DNA from: Acinetobacter sp. TGL-Y2
GTDB taxonomy: Bacteria > Pseudomonadota > Gammaproteobacteria > Pseudomonadales > Moraxellaceae
Length of the DNA: 64,000 bases
Assembly (NCBI RefSeq): GCF_001612555.1
Contig: NZ_CP015110.1
Coordinates: 1,736,001 to 1,800,000 of the forward strand
Reading direction: 5' to 3'
In this document: positions 26,232 to 35,105 of the stretch, piece after piece
Layout: each line of letters opens with the position of its first letter
Numbering within the stretch: position 1 is the stretch's first letter
Notes under the pieces: model-generated
What the model was told of the DNA's origin: nothing
The model's database searches: none
What the model saw: the letters and a program-made list of their open reading frames with translations, nothing else
Position numbers and translations under genes: made by a program

Positions 26232-29020
26232 TAAGTGCCTCGTTTTAGCATTTCAAATTCACTCAAGAGTGCTTCCATAGCATTCCCATCATTTGGTGAT
26301 CCGTATAGAGAAACCTCTTTACCACCAGACATAAACTTATATTCGACTGTTTTGGATGGACTATTTGAGGGTGATGGTGCTTTAGGGATGGAGGGTGCTT
26401 GAATTGATGAACTGGCATTGCTGGCATACTGACTGTAATACTTAAGTTGCTCATTTACAAAATCGCCATTCGACATGCCACCACCACCGCCAGCAAACGA
26501 CCATTTGTTTCCAACTTGCTTGTATGCTTTACCATCAGCGGTTCTTGAACTTGCGTAAATTTCTTCTGCTAATTTTTGCGCTCGCGCATCGTCATAACCC
26601 TGTGCTTTTAAAGATTCAGCGATCATATCTGCGTTATACGCCATGCGAGCGCGTGTACCTTGTGTGCGCCCTCTCATGCCACCATCAAGTGCTTCCAAAG
26701 CCGCTGCCCATTCTTCAGTAGAAGATCGAGCTTCTTCACGCATGACGTCACCTGCAGATCGAGCATGACCTTTTAAGCCATCAAAAGAGCGACCAACACG
26801 ATCCACAGATGAACTCATGTCATCCATCGACGCGACTGTAGCCTTGCCTGTTTGATCGACTTGAACCTGTAGACCAAGTGATGCAGCCTTCGCTTGAGTT
26901 GAAGCTATAACCGCTTGATCACCTGATGCGGCAGCTGCTTGCATTGTTCGCTCATAGGCTTGTTTCAAACTCTCAGCCGTAGCCTGTCCGCTTGATTGAA
27001 TTGTGTTGAAGTCAGCTAAAGCTGATTGTGCAGCCAAAGCCAGTTGCTCTTTGGTTTTAATGCCGAGGCGCTCGAAAGCAGCGGTTACAGGATCGATATC
27101 AGCAGGTAGCTTTTGAACCACTTGTCGAATCGCCTGCATACCCATTTCAACTTGTGAAGTGGATAACTTGCCTTGCTCGCCAAATTCTTTGAGCTTGGCT
27201 TTGGCAAAATCAATTTCAGCTTGGCTTTTTGCTGTTTCGAGCCACTTAGCCCAAGCTTGGTAAAGAATGTTGGCAGCTTGAGAGCCTTCAACGCCCAGTG
27301 CCGATAGATTGTTCGAGAAAGCATTAACTTGTGCTTCACTTTCTTTAAACTTTGCAGAAACACGGCTAAGCGCAATATCCAAATCCAAGCCCAAAGATGT
27401 TGCAGCTTTACGTGCTTTATCTGCTGAAGCTGCAGCGCCTTCAATTGCTACCTCGGCCTTAGCCCAAGCCTCAACACTTACCTTGCCTGCCTCGCTTAAA
27501 GTGACAATGTAGCCCTTGGTCATCAGGTCGGCTTGTATTACACCGTCCATAACTCCTTTATTTGCAGTAATTGCAGCTTCAGCATAGGCTTGAACAGCGC
27601 TTAGTTTTTCTTCCTCACTTATCTTTTTTGCACTTAATTCTATTTGCTGGTCTAACAGCAGTTGATCAAGCTTGGCTTTTGATGAAGCTAAGGCCTCGGC
27701 ATCTTTTTGGGCTTGAGTTTTACCAATCTCCTCGATAGCTTCAACAGCTTTTGATTTAAAGTTTAGTGCTCCATCGGAAGCTTTTTGGTAATACTCTTCC
27801 GACTTAGCTTGCATCACCTTTAGATTAGCCAAAGCCTCTTCTCTAACATCACCCCAAGTGAATTTAGCTGCCAGATTAGCCCACGCAGCACCAACAGAGT
27901 AAAGCGCTCCAACAAATAGATTTACACCAATACCAATTGCAGCAAAGCCATCACTCAGCGCACCAATTGCAATATTAATTAACTGCAAAACCTTAGTGAA
28001 ACCATTGGTTTTATCAGATGCCGTATCAACACCACTACCGAAATTAAATAATTGCAGCAAAACGGAATTGATAACATCAACAACTGCTTCAAAAGCTATA
28101 CCGACGGTTGAGCCTAATGTTTTTAGAGAATCATAGGCACTGAGTAGTGCTGTTTTAAGCGCCTCAATCGTTGCAGGGTCAATCTTCTTGAGTTGATCAC
28201 CAACCCAAACAAAGCCCTCGCCAATATCATTTAATACAACATCGAGTTCAGCAATATTATCAGCAAGTGCAACAAGCCACTGAGCAACCGTAGCAGACGC
28301 TCCGTTTGACTGATCCATCTTGCCAATTAAGATTTCCCACGATGTTGTAATGCGTTGCAAAGCATTGCCAATCGTTACTGGGAATTGATCATAAGTTTTT
28401 TGAACTTCAGATGCTTGGCTTTGAACCGCTGTAATGACTCGCTCTGCTGAGAGTTCGCCATTTTCTGCCATCTTGCGGAGTTCGCCAGTCGTTACACCTA
28501 AGCCTTTTCCGAGTGCTTCAGCTAAACCGTAGCCATTCTCCATGATGCTATTGAATTCTTCACCACGGAGCACGCCACCCTGCATAGCTTGAATAAATTG
28601 CTGTACAGCTGCTTCACTCGCTTGCGCTGAGCCACCACCAACCTGAATCGCTTGTGTAACTGTTTTTGTAAGATCTAACGCTTGTTGCTGCGTCATCCCC
28701 ATTTCTTTGCCGACTGTATTTAATCGGGTAAATAGGCTACCTGTGGCATCAAGGCTTGAGTTTGTCATCAAAGCAACTTGATGCACTCCAGCCATCGCAG
28801 AAGTGAAATCACCACCATCTTTGGTGGCAATATTAATTCGTGCTGAAAGATTGGTGTAGCTGTCTGTTGCTGCAACTAGACCACTAACCGATGCACCAAT
28901 ACCCACCGCTGCCATCGCTGTAACAAGTGCATTTACAGCAAACTTCGCCCCATTTACGCCTTGCTGTAAGCCAGTTGTGTTGGCAAGTAGATTTAATCGA
29001 AAGTCTAAATTTCCTGCCAT
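26231..29020 (-). CDS. Tail tape measure protein
   Basis: 929 residues, the longest gene here. The N-terminal 230 residues carry the tape measure domain (TIGR02675-like): SYTNLSARINIATKDGGDF, AIQVGGGSAQASEAAVQQFI, QAMQGGVLRGEEFNSIMENG, and QFPVTIGNALQRITTSWEIL. Hydrophobic stretches follow near residues 290-390, then long helical Ala/Lys/Glu-rich regions. It sets tail length and takes part in DNA delivery. Its size fits a long non-contractile siphophage tail. Confidence 0.92.
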   Translation of the reverse strand: MAGNLDFRLNLLANTTGLQQGVNGAKFAVNALVTAMAAVGIGASVSGLVAATDSYTNLSARINIATKDGGDFTSAMAGVHQVALMTNSSLDATGSLFTRLNTVGKEMGMTQQQALDLTKTVTQAIQVGGGSAQASEAAVQQFIQAMQGGVLRGEEFNSIMENGYGLAEALGKGLGVTTGELRKMAENGELSAERVITAVQSQASEVQKTYDQFPVTIGNALQRITTSWEILIGKMDQSNGASATVAQWLVALADNIAELDVVLNDIGEGFVWVGDQLKKIDPATIEALKTALLSAYDSLKTLGSTVGIAFEAVVDVINSVLLQLFNFGSGVDTASDKTNGFTKVLQLINIAIGALSDGFAAIGIGVNLFVGALYSVGAAWANLAAKFTWGDVREEALANLKVMQAKSEEYYQKASDGALNFKSKAVEAIEEIGKTQAQKDAEALASSKAKLDQLLLDQQIELSAKKISEEEKLSAVQAYAEAAITANKGVMDGVIQADLMTKGYIVTLSEAGKVSVEAWAKAEVAIEGAAASADKARKAATSLGLDLDIALSRVSAKFKESEAQVNAFSNNLSALGVEGSQAANILYQAWAKWLETAKSQAEIDFAKAKLKEFGEQGKLSTSQVEMGMQAIRQVVQKLPADIDPVTAAFERLGIKTKEQLALAAQSALADFNTIQSSGQATAESLKQAYERTMQAAAASGDQAVIASTQAKAASLGLQVQVDQTGKATVASMDDMSSSVDRVGRSFDGLKGHARSAGDVMREEARSSTEEWAAALEALDGGMRGRTQGTRARMAYNADMIAESLKAQGYDDARAQKLAEEIYASSRTADGKAYKQVGNKWSFAGGGGGMSNGDFVNEQLKYYSQYASNASSSIQAPSIPKAPSPSNSPSKTVEYKFMSGGKEVSLYGSPNDGNAMEALLSEFEMLKRGT

Positions 29021-29037
29021 AACTTTTCCTCAGGCGT

Positions 29038-29059
29038 AAAAAAACCCGCATTTAGCAGG
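29038..29059 (-). terminator. Terminator after the 29084 gene
   Basis: CCCGC / GCAGG stem with a loop, followed on the minus strand by seven T residues, 24 bp after the stop of the small gene and just before the tape measure start. Confidence 0.6.
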
Positions 29060-29083
29060 CTGATGATAGGCGTTGTTGGTCTT

Positions 29084-29350
29084 CTATTTTTGAAGCTCTC
29101 TATTCACTACATAGAAAACCTTACCGTCTTTGCAACGTACAAACGAAGCGATTGTTTCTAGAAAGCTGCTTCTTGATTCCGAGTAGCCGACATAGGCAAC
29201 TTTGTGATTAAGCTTTGATACAATTTTAGCTGAAGTATTGTCATGTTCTTGAATTATTGACAACCCTTCATCCCCAACTTTGGCGTGCAATTTTGGATAA
29301 CCCTGAGGTGTATAATTTGCAACAATGAATTTTTCTTGCTTTTTTCTCAT
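29084..29350 (-). CDS. Small hypothetical protein in tail cargo cluster
   Basis: 88 residues starting MRKKQEKFIVANYTPQGYPK. It is basic and soluble with a possible beta fold. Not recognised. It has its own upstream and downstream terminators, so it behaves like an independently expressed cargo gene inserted between tape measure and tail chaperone. Confidence 0.55.
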   Translation of the reverse strand: MRKKQEKFIVANYTPQGYPKLHAKVGDEGLSIIQEHDNTSAKIVSKLNHKVAYVGYSESRSSFLETIASFVRCKDGKVFYVVNRELQK

Positions 29351-29361
29351 GTTTTATTCCT

Positions 29362-29384
29362 AAAAAAACCACCCGAAGGTGGTT
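29362..29384 (-). terminator. Terminator after the DUF2158-like gene
   Basis: AACCACC-CGAA-GGTGGTT with a T-run on the minus strand, 40 bp after the stop at 29425. Confidence 0.75.
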
Positions 29385-29424
29385 GTGTTAAAAACCGCGA
29401 GGCAGTTCTAATTCAGATTTACAA

Positions 29425-29604
29425 TCATTTTTTCAAAGTAGGATCTTCTTTGGTGAGTGCTATATTAATGAAAGATTTGCTATGAAAGGCATGGTGTTTA
29501 TCAAACCACTCACAGAAAGATGTGCCATCATTTAATTCAGTAACAGTCATAGCTGGACCGCCTGACTTTAAGAAAACCACATCACCTTCTTTGAACTCAC
29601 TCAC
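29425..29604 (-). CDS. DUF2158 (YodC-like) small protein
   Basis: 59 residues from a GTG at 29604. It reads MSEFKEGDVVFLKSGGPAMT then VTELNDGTSFCEWFDKHHAF. The pattern FKxGDVVxLKSGGPxMTV with a later CxWF is diagnostic of DUF2158/YodC. Function is unknown for the family; it is frequent in prophages and enterobacterial chromosomes. The gene lies in the cargo cluster of the tail operon. Confidence 0.75.
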   Translation of the reverse strand: MSEFKEGDVVFLKSGGPAMTVTELNDGTSFCEWFDKHHAFHSKSFINIALTKEDPTLKK

Positions 29605-29671
29605 AATACAACTCTCAACCCTTTAAAAGTAAGCCTTATTTATAGCCTATTCCTTATATTTATCAAGCATT

Positions 29672-29697
29672 AAAAAGCCACTCTTTCAAGTGGCTTT
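29672..29697 (-). terminator. Terminator after a 28-codon ORF
   Basis: AAAGCCACT / AAGTGGCTTT stem with a T-run on the minus strand, right after the small ORF at 29708-29794. Confidence 0.65.
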
Positions 29698-29707
29698 GCA
29701 AATCACA

Positions 29708-29794
29708 TCAGATTGACATCTGCCCGACTTGATATAAAAAAATCATAAATATTAAACCTGAGCTTGAAATTTTTATTGCATCGACTGCGTTCAT
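29708..29794 (-). CDS. 28-residue single-span membrane peptide
   Basis: A 28-codon ORF with an excellent Shine-Dalgarno GGGGATGAG 4 nt before its ATG. It reads MNAVDAIKISSSGLIFMIFL then YQVGQMSI, one hydrophobic span, and is followed by a strong terminator. RBS and terminator argue that it is expressed. Small membrane peptides of this type may be toxins or regulators; function unknown. Confidence 0.45.
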   Translation of the reverse strand: MNAVDAIKISSSGLIFMIFLYQVGQMSI

Positions 29795-29920
29795 TTCTCA
29801 TCCCCTTTTTAATTGTTCTTTATTTATACACTTACTATAGATGCATAGTAAATAACAATATATTACAAGGAGTAACAAATATCTTATTTAGGTGAGAGAT
29901 TAAAACCTTATGAACTTAGC

Positions 29921-30241
29921 TTAGCCCCGACTCATTCTTTTATGCGCATCATCAATAAAAATATTATCAATTGCTGTAATACACTCAACAAAGATCGGTA
30001 GATCAACTGGCGCATCATGTAACTCTAAGTAGCTCAAAATATTGGCTGACTCAAGCGGCATCGGTGTGCCACTGTGATGAATCACTCTTGCTCGGGCAAT
30101 CATATTGAATGTTTTTAGAATCGCATTGGCTGTGTGGCAATACTTTGGCGCTTCTAGGATTTCTTTGCCGACTTTCTTTCGGAGCGCTTTTTGATAGTTG
30201 GTAAGTTGTCCGTGGCTGTACTTATTTAAGTCTAGGCACAT
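29921..30241 (-). CDS. Hypothetical phage protein
   Basis: 106 residues, helical, starting MCLDLNKYSHGQLTNYQKAL. It contains HTANAILKTFNMIARARVIH. Not recognised. It overlaps the next upstream gene by 20 bp. About 125 bp before it (29795-29920) is AT-rich and holds no larger gene. Confidence 0.55.
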   Translation of the reverse strand: MCLDLNKYSHGQLTNYQKALRKKVGKEILEAPKYCHTANAILKTFNMIARARVIHHSGTPMPLESANILSYLELHDAPVDLPIFVECITAIDNIFIDDAHKRMSRG

Positions 30242-30419
30242 AAAGTTTTACGTGATTACTACCGCAAGCACTACAAACCCCACCACCCGATCTGCGCCAA
30301 ATCTCATAAACTATTGCGCTAGGAAAGAATATCAAGAGTAAAATTATTGTAATCCATAGACTACCTTTGGTTTTCGAAGCACCAACATGCCCACATGCTA
30401 TACATTCAACCGTACTCAT
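30222..30419 (-). CDS. Small zinc-ribbon membrane protein
   Basis: 65 residues: an N-terminal CIACG, one membrane segment (LWITIILLLIFFPSAIVYEI), then CSACGS. Two CxxC knuckles flanking a hydrophobic segment resemble LITAF-like zinc domains sitting at the membrane surface. It shares 1 bp with the next upstream gene. Function unknown. Confidence 0.6.
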   Translation of the reverse strand: MSTVECIACGHVGASKTKGSLWITIILLLIFFPSAIVYEIWRRSGGGVCSACGSNHVKLYVPRLK

Positions 30420-30712
30420 TATCTACGCTCCCAACTGATACGATAAACACGCTCCCTTAAAACAGTGATCGTGTAATTAGAATTATCCACTTGGTAAACG
30501 TAGTCAGTAGCGCGTCCATAAACACGACCATCATCAAGAAAGTAATTATTAACTGATATCGGTCGATCGCGTCTAAAAGCATCTAAAACTTTCTGTCTTG
30601 AATCACCTAAAATTACAATCACACCATCTGGCGATCTGACACTTCTAGAATCATTGGCTGCATACGCTGTAGTACAAAAAGCCAAAATAACCCCAAAGAT
30701 TAAATACTTCAT
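30419..30712 (-). CDS. Secreted DUF2845-like protein
   Basis: 97 residues. A signal peptide (MKYLIFGVILAFCTTAYAAN) precedes a small beta domain with SPDGVIVILGDSRQKVLDAF and VYQVDNSNYTITVLRERVYR, like the DUF2845 family of periplasmic proteins. It is in the cargo cluster with a zinc-ribbon membrane protein, so an envelope-related lysogenic role is possible. Confidence 0.6.
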   Translation of the reverse strand: MKYLIFGVILAFCTTAYAANDSRSVRSPDGVIVILGDSRQKVLDAFRRDRPISVNNYFLDDGRVYGRATDYVYQVDNSNYTITVLRERVYRISWERR

Positions 30713-30774
30713 AACTTCCCCCCTATTTTTTTAATAGAGTAGCAAGTTAATTAAATGAAGTCATTGCTTTAGAA

Positions 30775-31311
30775 TTAATCACTCGCATATTTCTTAAAAG
30801 CTTTTGCATCAGCATGTTGAGCAAATCGTAATCGTTGGACTTGATGCTTTTGATCTTTTGTCACAGACTTTAAATATTGAAGAAATGCGCCATACGACAT
30901 ATTCATAATCTCACTGTGCGTATGACCTGCACTGATTAAAACTTGGAAAGAATCGAACCAAGTTGAATCATCTTTAGCGTTTGTTTTCTTGTGCTTTTCA
31001 GGCTTGAAATATGGCTCATTAATCTGAAGCATTGCCCAAACAAACTGAAGAAACACATCTTGTTTTGTAGCAAGATCAAGCAGCAAATCTGGAGTTCTGT
31101 CCATAATCAATGCTAAAGACTTAAGAACATCACCTGCGTGCTGCACAAACAAATCTTGCAGATTCTCATTTGAATATTCTGTATCTTCTAAAAACTGTTT
31201 AATTGGTTCAGCACTTTGACACCACAGATCAAAGTCTTTGACGGAGATCTGCTTGATTTCAATACCGTGAATTGTGACAGTGCGATTCGATGCTAAGAAA
31301 AAATCATTCAT
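30775..31311 (-). CDS. Tail assembly chaperone-like protein
   Basis: 178 residues from the ATG at 31311 (MNDFFLASNRTVTIHGIEIK). An upstream in-frame ATG at 31359 would run through a terminator hairpin and is rejected. Its place directly after the tail tube gene and before the tape measure, and the segment SYGAFLQYLKSVTKDQK near the C-terminus, fit the G/T tail assembly chaperones of siphophages. No frameshift site was established. Confidence 0.6.
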   Translation of the reverse strand: MNDFFLASNRTVTIHGIEIKQISVKDFDLWCQSAEPIKQFLEDTEYSNENLQDLFVQHAGDVLKSLALIMDRTPDLLLDLATKQDVFLQFVWAMLQINEPYFKPEKHKKTNAKDDSTWFDSFQVLISAGHTHSEIMNMSYGAFLQYLKSVTKDQKHQVQRLRFAQHADAKAFKKYASD

Positions 31312-31334
31312 AATGAAACCCAAACCACAGGCAC

Positions 31335-31355
31335 AAAAAAAGACGCTTATGCGCC
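31335..31355 (-). terminator. Terminator after the tail tube gene
   Basis: GACGC-TTAT-GCGCC with seven T residues on the minus strand, 18 bp after the tail tube stop. Terminators behind major structural genes are common in phages. Confidence 0.65.
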
Positions 31356-31372
31356 CCATGTGCCTGTTTGTT

Positions 31373-32119
31373 TTATGCTGCTTTTGGAATTGTGACTATG
31401 TAGCCGTATAAGCCAAGATTTCCATCTGGCGCTTTCGCCACATCTGACAGCGCTTGACCAGAAATAGAATAAGAACCCAATTCTTCGTGAATCAATGGAA
31501 ACTCAGTCTCAGGTGATTTTTTAGTACGATGCAATGTCAGCGCAACGTTTTCACCTGTCACGGTATTAATACCTTTGAAAAACAGCTGATATTCAGAGCT
31601 GAAATCTGATGCAAGTGTTGTATGGCTCACCGCGCCAGTCGTATAAGTTGCAATCACTGGTGTAGCAATCGCTTCTTTAAACTTGACCGTACCAAACACC
31701 GCATCAAGCGTGTACTTATCAGTAGCGATTGGAGCAGGAGGTTCAGCAGAATCAGTAAAGGTTACCGCTGTTAAGTTGTAGCCACCGAGCTTGATTTCAT
31801 CACCAACTTTGACTGTGCCAAGCGATTCAATTTTAGCGGCTTCAGAAGCAACTTCATGCTGCATACCGGATAAAATGTATTTAAGATTTTCATCATCCAC
31901 CTGTTCAAGTTGGCCTGTGAAATTCACAGAGGTGGTTTGAACCATGGTGAAGTCTGTGGTTCGCTGCCCGGTCATTGATTCACGATGCTCTAACACCTCA
32001 GCGCCGATCTCAAGACCAAATTCAGGCACGTTACCAAGTTCGCGCATTGCACCGACCACACCCGCAACAATCGGTGATAGATAAAAACGGCCTTGTAACG
32101 AGATATAAGTTTTAGCCAT
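31373..32119 (-). CDS. Major tail tube protein
   Basis: 248 residues starting MAKTYISLQGRFYLSPIVAG. It contains ALTLHRTKKSPETEFPLIHE and an Ig-like loop (FTDSAEPPAPIATDKYTLDA). Position between head-tail connector genes and the tail chaperone, and the strong terminator behind it, fit the abundantly made tail tube subunit. Confidence 0.75.
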   Translation of the reverse strand: MAKTYISLQGRFYLSPIVAGVVGAMRELGNVPEFGLEIGAEVLEHRESMTGQRTTDFTMVQTTSVNFTGQLEQVDDENLKYILSGMQHEVASEAAKIESLGTVKVGDEIKLGGYNLTAVTFTDSAEPPAPIATDKYTLDAVFGTVKFKEAIATPVIATYTTGAVSHTTLASDFSSEYQLFFKGINTVTGENVALTLHRTKKSPETEFPLIHEELGSYSISGQALSDVAKAPDGNLGLYGYIVTIPKAA

Positions 32120-32277
32120 TATTTTGATACCTCTTTTTTAACAGCTTTAGTCTCAGGCACTTCCTGAATCACACCGTCTGATAATAGTTTTTCGATTTGC
32201 GCTTGAGGTAATTCGGCAATCACATCACCAACACTGAAACGCCCCACTGGCTTCAAAGCTTTATATTGCTTCGCCAT
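32119..32277 (-). CDS. Small phage protein with SH3/KOW-like motif
   Basis: 52 residues starting MAKQYKALKPVGRFSVGDVI, then AELPQAQIEKLLSDGVIQE. The stop shares a base with the tail tube start. Its core is homologous to the N-terminus of the 33659-34018 protein (SIGHFRPGQEVEGL, then LQALLASGAIEE), so the prophage carries two copies of this domain beside its connector genes. Confidence 0.65.
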   Translation of the reverse strand: MAKQYKALKPVGRFSVGDVIAELPQAQIEKLLSDGVIQEVPETKAVKKEVSK

Positions 32278-32285
32278 GATGACTC

Positions 32286-32720
32286 CTAATTAATAAATTT
32301 AATTTCAAATAAGAAAGGAAAATACGCAAAGCCTGAAGATGAGCCGATTTGCACACCAGCATCAACACGTTCAAACGATCTAAAGCCCGCAACTTGGGGG
32401 TTAAAGCCCTGCATTTTGCTGAGCAATTCACGAATCAACGGATCTGCTTCTTTGCGAATATTGCTTGTTTGATCAAGTTGTGATGATGCATCGCGTACAG
32501 CTAAAACAATCAACCACTGCTGAGTGACCATATTTGCCCGACCCTGCCCAACACTATCAACCCCTCGATCACCGACATAAATGACGTTCAGCGCGGGTGC
32601 AATGTTCGTAATCTGAAGCATGTCATCAACACTAAACGGCGTGTTCACTACCAAAATGCCTTCATTTGGTGTCAGCAAATCAACAATCTTGGGTTCAACT
32701 GCAAAATAATCACTTAGCAT
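32286..32720 (-). CDS. Gp37-like (Mu/DUF1834-type) tail terminator protein
   Basis: 144 residues from the ATG at 32720 (MLSDYFAVEPKIVDLLTPNE). It contains LNVIYVGDRGVDSVGQGRAN and QQWLIVLAVRDASSQLDQTS, as in the Gp37 family of Mu-like connectors. It overlaps the previous gene by 11 bp. Confidence 0.7.
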   Translation of the reverse strand: MLSDYFAVEPKIVDLLTPNEGILVVNTPFSVDDMLQITNIAPALNVIYVGDRGVDSVGQGRANMVTQQWLIVLAVRDASSQLDQTSNIRKEADPLIRELLSKMQGFNPQVAGFRSFERVDAGVQIGSSSGFAYFPFLFEIKFIN

Positions 32721-33213
32721 TGAGTAATAACTCCAACAAATACTCTTCAATTTCAAATAGAACTTCTTGAGAGTCATCAACAGACATACCAAGAAACGGG
32801 CGCGGCGGAATAATGACGCTTTGAATTTGAGCCCAACCACCCATCGTTGTTTTGAACTTTAAATATTTTCCAGTTTTAGCTCGAATGGTTGCACCGAAAT
32901 GCAGAACCGGGGCATAGAAAACATTTGTACTCACAACAACTCGCTTCCCCCCATCAAGTACCGTGTACTTAATAGAGTTGTATAGTCGACTCGTATCACG
33001 AAGCGTTGTACCACCCTGCATTTTTGCACGCCAAGACTTCTGCCAAGGCCTATCATCAGTGCCAATACCAGTGTTAATACGCTGCTTTGTATTGTGTTCA
33101 AGCACTGAACCAATGTTATGCATCAACTTACTGTGATCACCGGCTTGCTTTAAAACCTTGTTCAGCCATTGCGTGATCTTCTCTTGACCATGAAACTGAA
33201 TAGTATCTGCCAT
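32710..33213 (-). CDS. Virion morphogenesis protein (head-tail joining)
   Basis: 167 residues. The pattern RINTGIGTDDRPWQKSWRAK, then TLRDTSRLYNSIKYTVLDGG, then VFYAPVLHFGATIRAKTG and IPPRPFLGMS is the phage virion morphogenesis family (Mu G/HK97 gp10-like). It joins head to tail in late assembly. Confidence 0.8.
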   Translation of the reverse strand: MADTIQFHGQEKITQWLNKVLKQAGDHSKLMHNIGSVLEHNTKQRINTGIGTDDRPWQKSWRAKMQGGTTLRDTSRLYNSIKYTVLDGGKRVVVSTNVFYAPVLHFGATIRAKTGKYLKFKTTMGGWAQIQSVIIPPRPFLGMSVDDSQEVLFEIEEYLLELLLNAK

Positions 33214-33215
33214 AA

Positions 33216-33650
33216 TTAAAGACTCGGCATATCGTCAAGTTTTGCGTTTGAGAAAACACCACCTGTATACGTTGTACCCAGTGGTGCGCTTGCTCTGACT
33301 TTCTTTGGCTTGGTTACTTCTTGAGTTTCAGTATTCTGAATTAGAAGTGTTGCTTTCCCATCCGCCACACGCTTTAAAAACCCAATAGCGTCTTCATATC
33401 GCTGACGTACCTGCTCTGACGCTTTGGCGCGCCACAGCAAGAATCGAGCAATATCACAGATATAGATTTTTAAATTTTTAGGGGGATAGGTAAGCGGAAC
33501 ATCGTAGATAACGCCAATATAGCCATCGGCAATATCGGAAGCGTCTTCAATGTAAGAGTTGACCGACTCATTTGCAGTCAAAGCTCGTTCTAATTGAGAT
33601 ATCTCAATCTCTCCGTAACGCAAGACCAAATCATCTCGGTTTGCGTACAT
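33216..33650 (-). CDS. DUF1320 (Mu gp36-like) head-tail connector
   Basis: 144 residues starting MYANRDDLVLRYGEIEISQL. ASDIADGYIGVIYDVPLTYP and the C-terminal RYEDAIGFLKRVADGKATL are typical of DUF1320/gp36 proteins, which form part of the head completion ring. Confidence 0.85.
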   Translation of the reverse strand: MYANRDDLVLRYGEIEISQLERALTANESVNSYIEDASDIADGYIGVIYDVPLTYPPKNLKIYICDIARFLLWRAKASEQVRQRYEDAIGFLKRVADGKATLLIQNTETQEVTKPKKVRASAPLGTTYTGGVFSNAKLDDMPSL

Positions 33651-33658
33651 GAGTCACC

Positions 33659-34018
33659 TTATTTGGTTGCATCCGCTGACTTATCGTCAGCTTTCGGTTT
33701 GGCAGCTAGTTTGACCTTTTCAAGCTCTGCCACTTTTGCCTTTAGATCAGCAACTTCTTGATCGGCCTTAGCCTTGTCAGACATTGCTTTATGATTGTCT
33801 TTGGTTAAAGTTGCATTGGATGCTGTTAGTTCGGCATTAACCTTTTTAAGCTCTGCTAAACGTGCAGCAGAGCCATCCTCTTTAATATCTTCGGACTCTT
33901 GATATTCTTCAATAGCCCCAGATGCTAAAAGAGCCTGAAGTTGTTTAGCTTCAAGCCCTTCTACTTCCTGACCAGGACGAAAATGACCGATCGACTGTTT
34001 TGCAATGTACTTTGACAT
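33659..34018 (-). CDS. Phage head-region protein with coiled coil
   Basis: 119 residues. The N-terminal 40 share a domain with the 32119-32277 protein. The rest is a lysine/alanine/glutamate-rich coiled coil (about residues 50-105) ending in a disordered tail. Possibly a scaffold or assembly helper; it lies directly after the major capsid gene. Confidence 0.6.
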   Translation of the reverse strand: MSKYIAKQSIGHFRPGQEVEGLEAKQLQALLASGAIEEYQESEDIKEDGSAARLAELKKVNAELTASNATLTKDNHKAMSDKAKADQEVADLKAKVAELEKVKLAAKPKADDKSADATK

Positions 34019-34028
34019 GTATTACTCC

Positions 34029-35102
34029 TTAAACAAATCCACGACCGCCAACTAAACCGTTTTTATTATTCGGAACAGCAAGTGGAGAAGATTCAGCAAG
34101 TAATTGAATGCTTGAAGGGTTCTTTTCCTGCCATTGGCTTAAATAGAACTCTAAAGCTTGACCAAATGCTTCGACGTTTTGCAATGCACAGTGTGCAATC
34201 CAGCCATTCGCATCAGAAATAAGACCAAAGAAATCTTCTGGAATAAAGCGCTCAATATCACCACCCATATTGTGTTTAGCATCATAGGTCCAGATTTCAA
34301 TATTATCGACAGTGCCACGGAATTGAGGTTTATCAGCTTGATCAAAAGTTGGAGTTAGTGGAACGCTAACACCTGCATATGGCGCAATGAATTTCTCCTT
34401 AAATTCAGGTTCCTTAATCAGCGTGTTATACACTTTAGATGTAGTTAACGCCATGATTGGTGATGTGCCAGAATGCTCAACTGAAAGATCAATCATTGCT
34501 TGAATATCTTTAACAGGTGTTGCTCCAACTTGCCCCCATTTAACCAATGGAGAGAAATTACAAGCTGGGTTACGCTCATAATTCACTTCATACATCGGGA
34601 AGTCAGCAGAGGCAAACGTGGTTTTACCGTAAAGCAATACATCACGCGCAATCAATACCTTTCGGTTTTCAATAGATTGGCGAAGATATAAAGCCTTTTG
34701 AGCCTGATCAATAAGCAGTAGGTCTGCATCTGACAAACGATTAGAACCAGTCGCAATAACGCCAAACTGACGCAAACGCGCGATAAGCGCTGTATTTTGC
34801 ACCTCACTTGGCATGACCGTCATCATGGGTTTTAGATAAGCAGGCTTTACGAATTTCACGTTACCAGACTCACCTACTTTAATTTGACGGCCAGCTGCAG
34901 TTGGAGTTACAAATGGTGCAAGCGGTGTAGCTGTATTTAACTCCCCAACAGGAACTTCCTTTTTGGTATATGAAACACGTTGTGGAAAGAAGCGATCCAT
35001 CAACCATGTATCGACCTTTTGAGTGGTATCGGTCAGTAGTACCAGTTGTGGCACATCCAGCAATTCAACTGGTGCATTCTGAAATGTAAAAGTTTGACTC
35101 AT
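34029..35102 (-). CDS. Major capsid protein (lambda gpE-like)
   Basis: 357 residues. The phage_cap_E pattern is visible: LLDVPQLVLLTDTTQKVDTW, LMDRFFPQRVSYTKKEVPVG, and the C-terminal IPEDFFGLISDANGWIAHCA. Length matches gpE. It follows the decoration protein gene as in lambda (D then E) and forms the icosahedral shell. Confidence 0.88.
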   Translation of the reverse strand: MSQTFTFQNAPVELLDVPQLVLLTDTTQKVDTWLMDRFFPQRVSYTKKEVPVGELNTATPLAPFVTPTAAGRQIKVGESGNVKFVKPAYLKPMMTVMPSEVQNTALIARLRQFGVIATGSNRLSDADLLLIDQAQKALYLRQSIENRKVLIARDVLLYGKTTFASADFPMYEVNYERNPACNFSPLVKWGQVGATPVKDIQAMIDLSVEHSGTSPIMALTTSKVYNTLIKEPEFKEKFIAPYAGVSVPLTPTFDQADKPQFRGTVDNIEIWTYDAKHNMGGDIERFIPEDFFGLISDANGWIAHCALQNVEAFGQALEFYLSQWQEKNPSSIQLLAESSPLAVPNNKNGLVGGRGFV

Positions 35103-35105
35103 GTT

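Noticed and set aside
27085..27444. 119-codon ORF in another frame of the tape measure gene
   Set aside because: Same-strand shadow of the helical, Ala/Lys-rich tape measure coding sequence; no start context.
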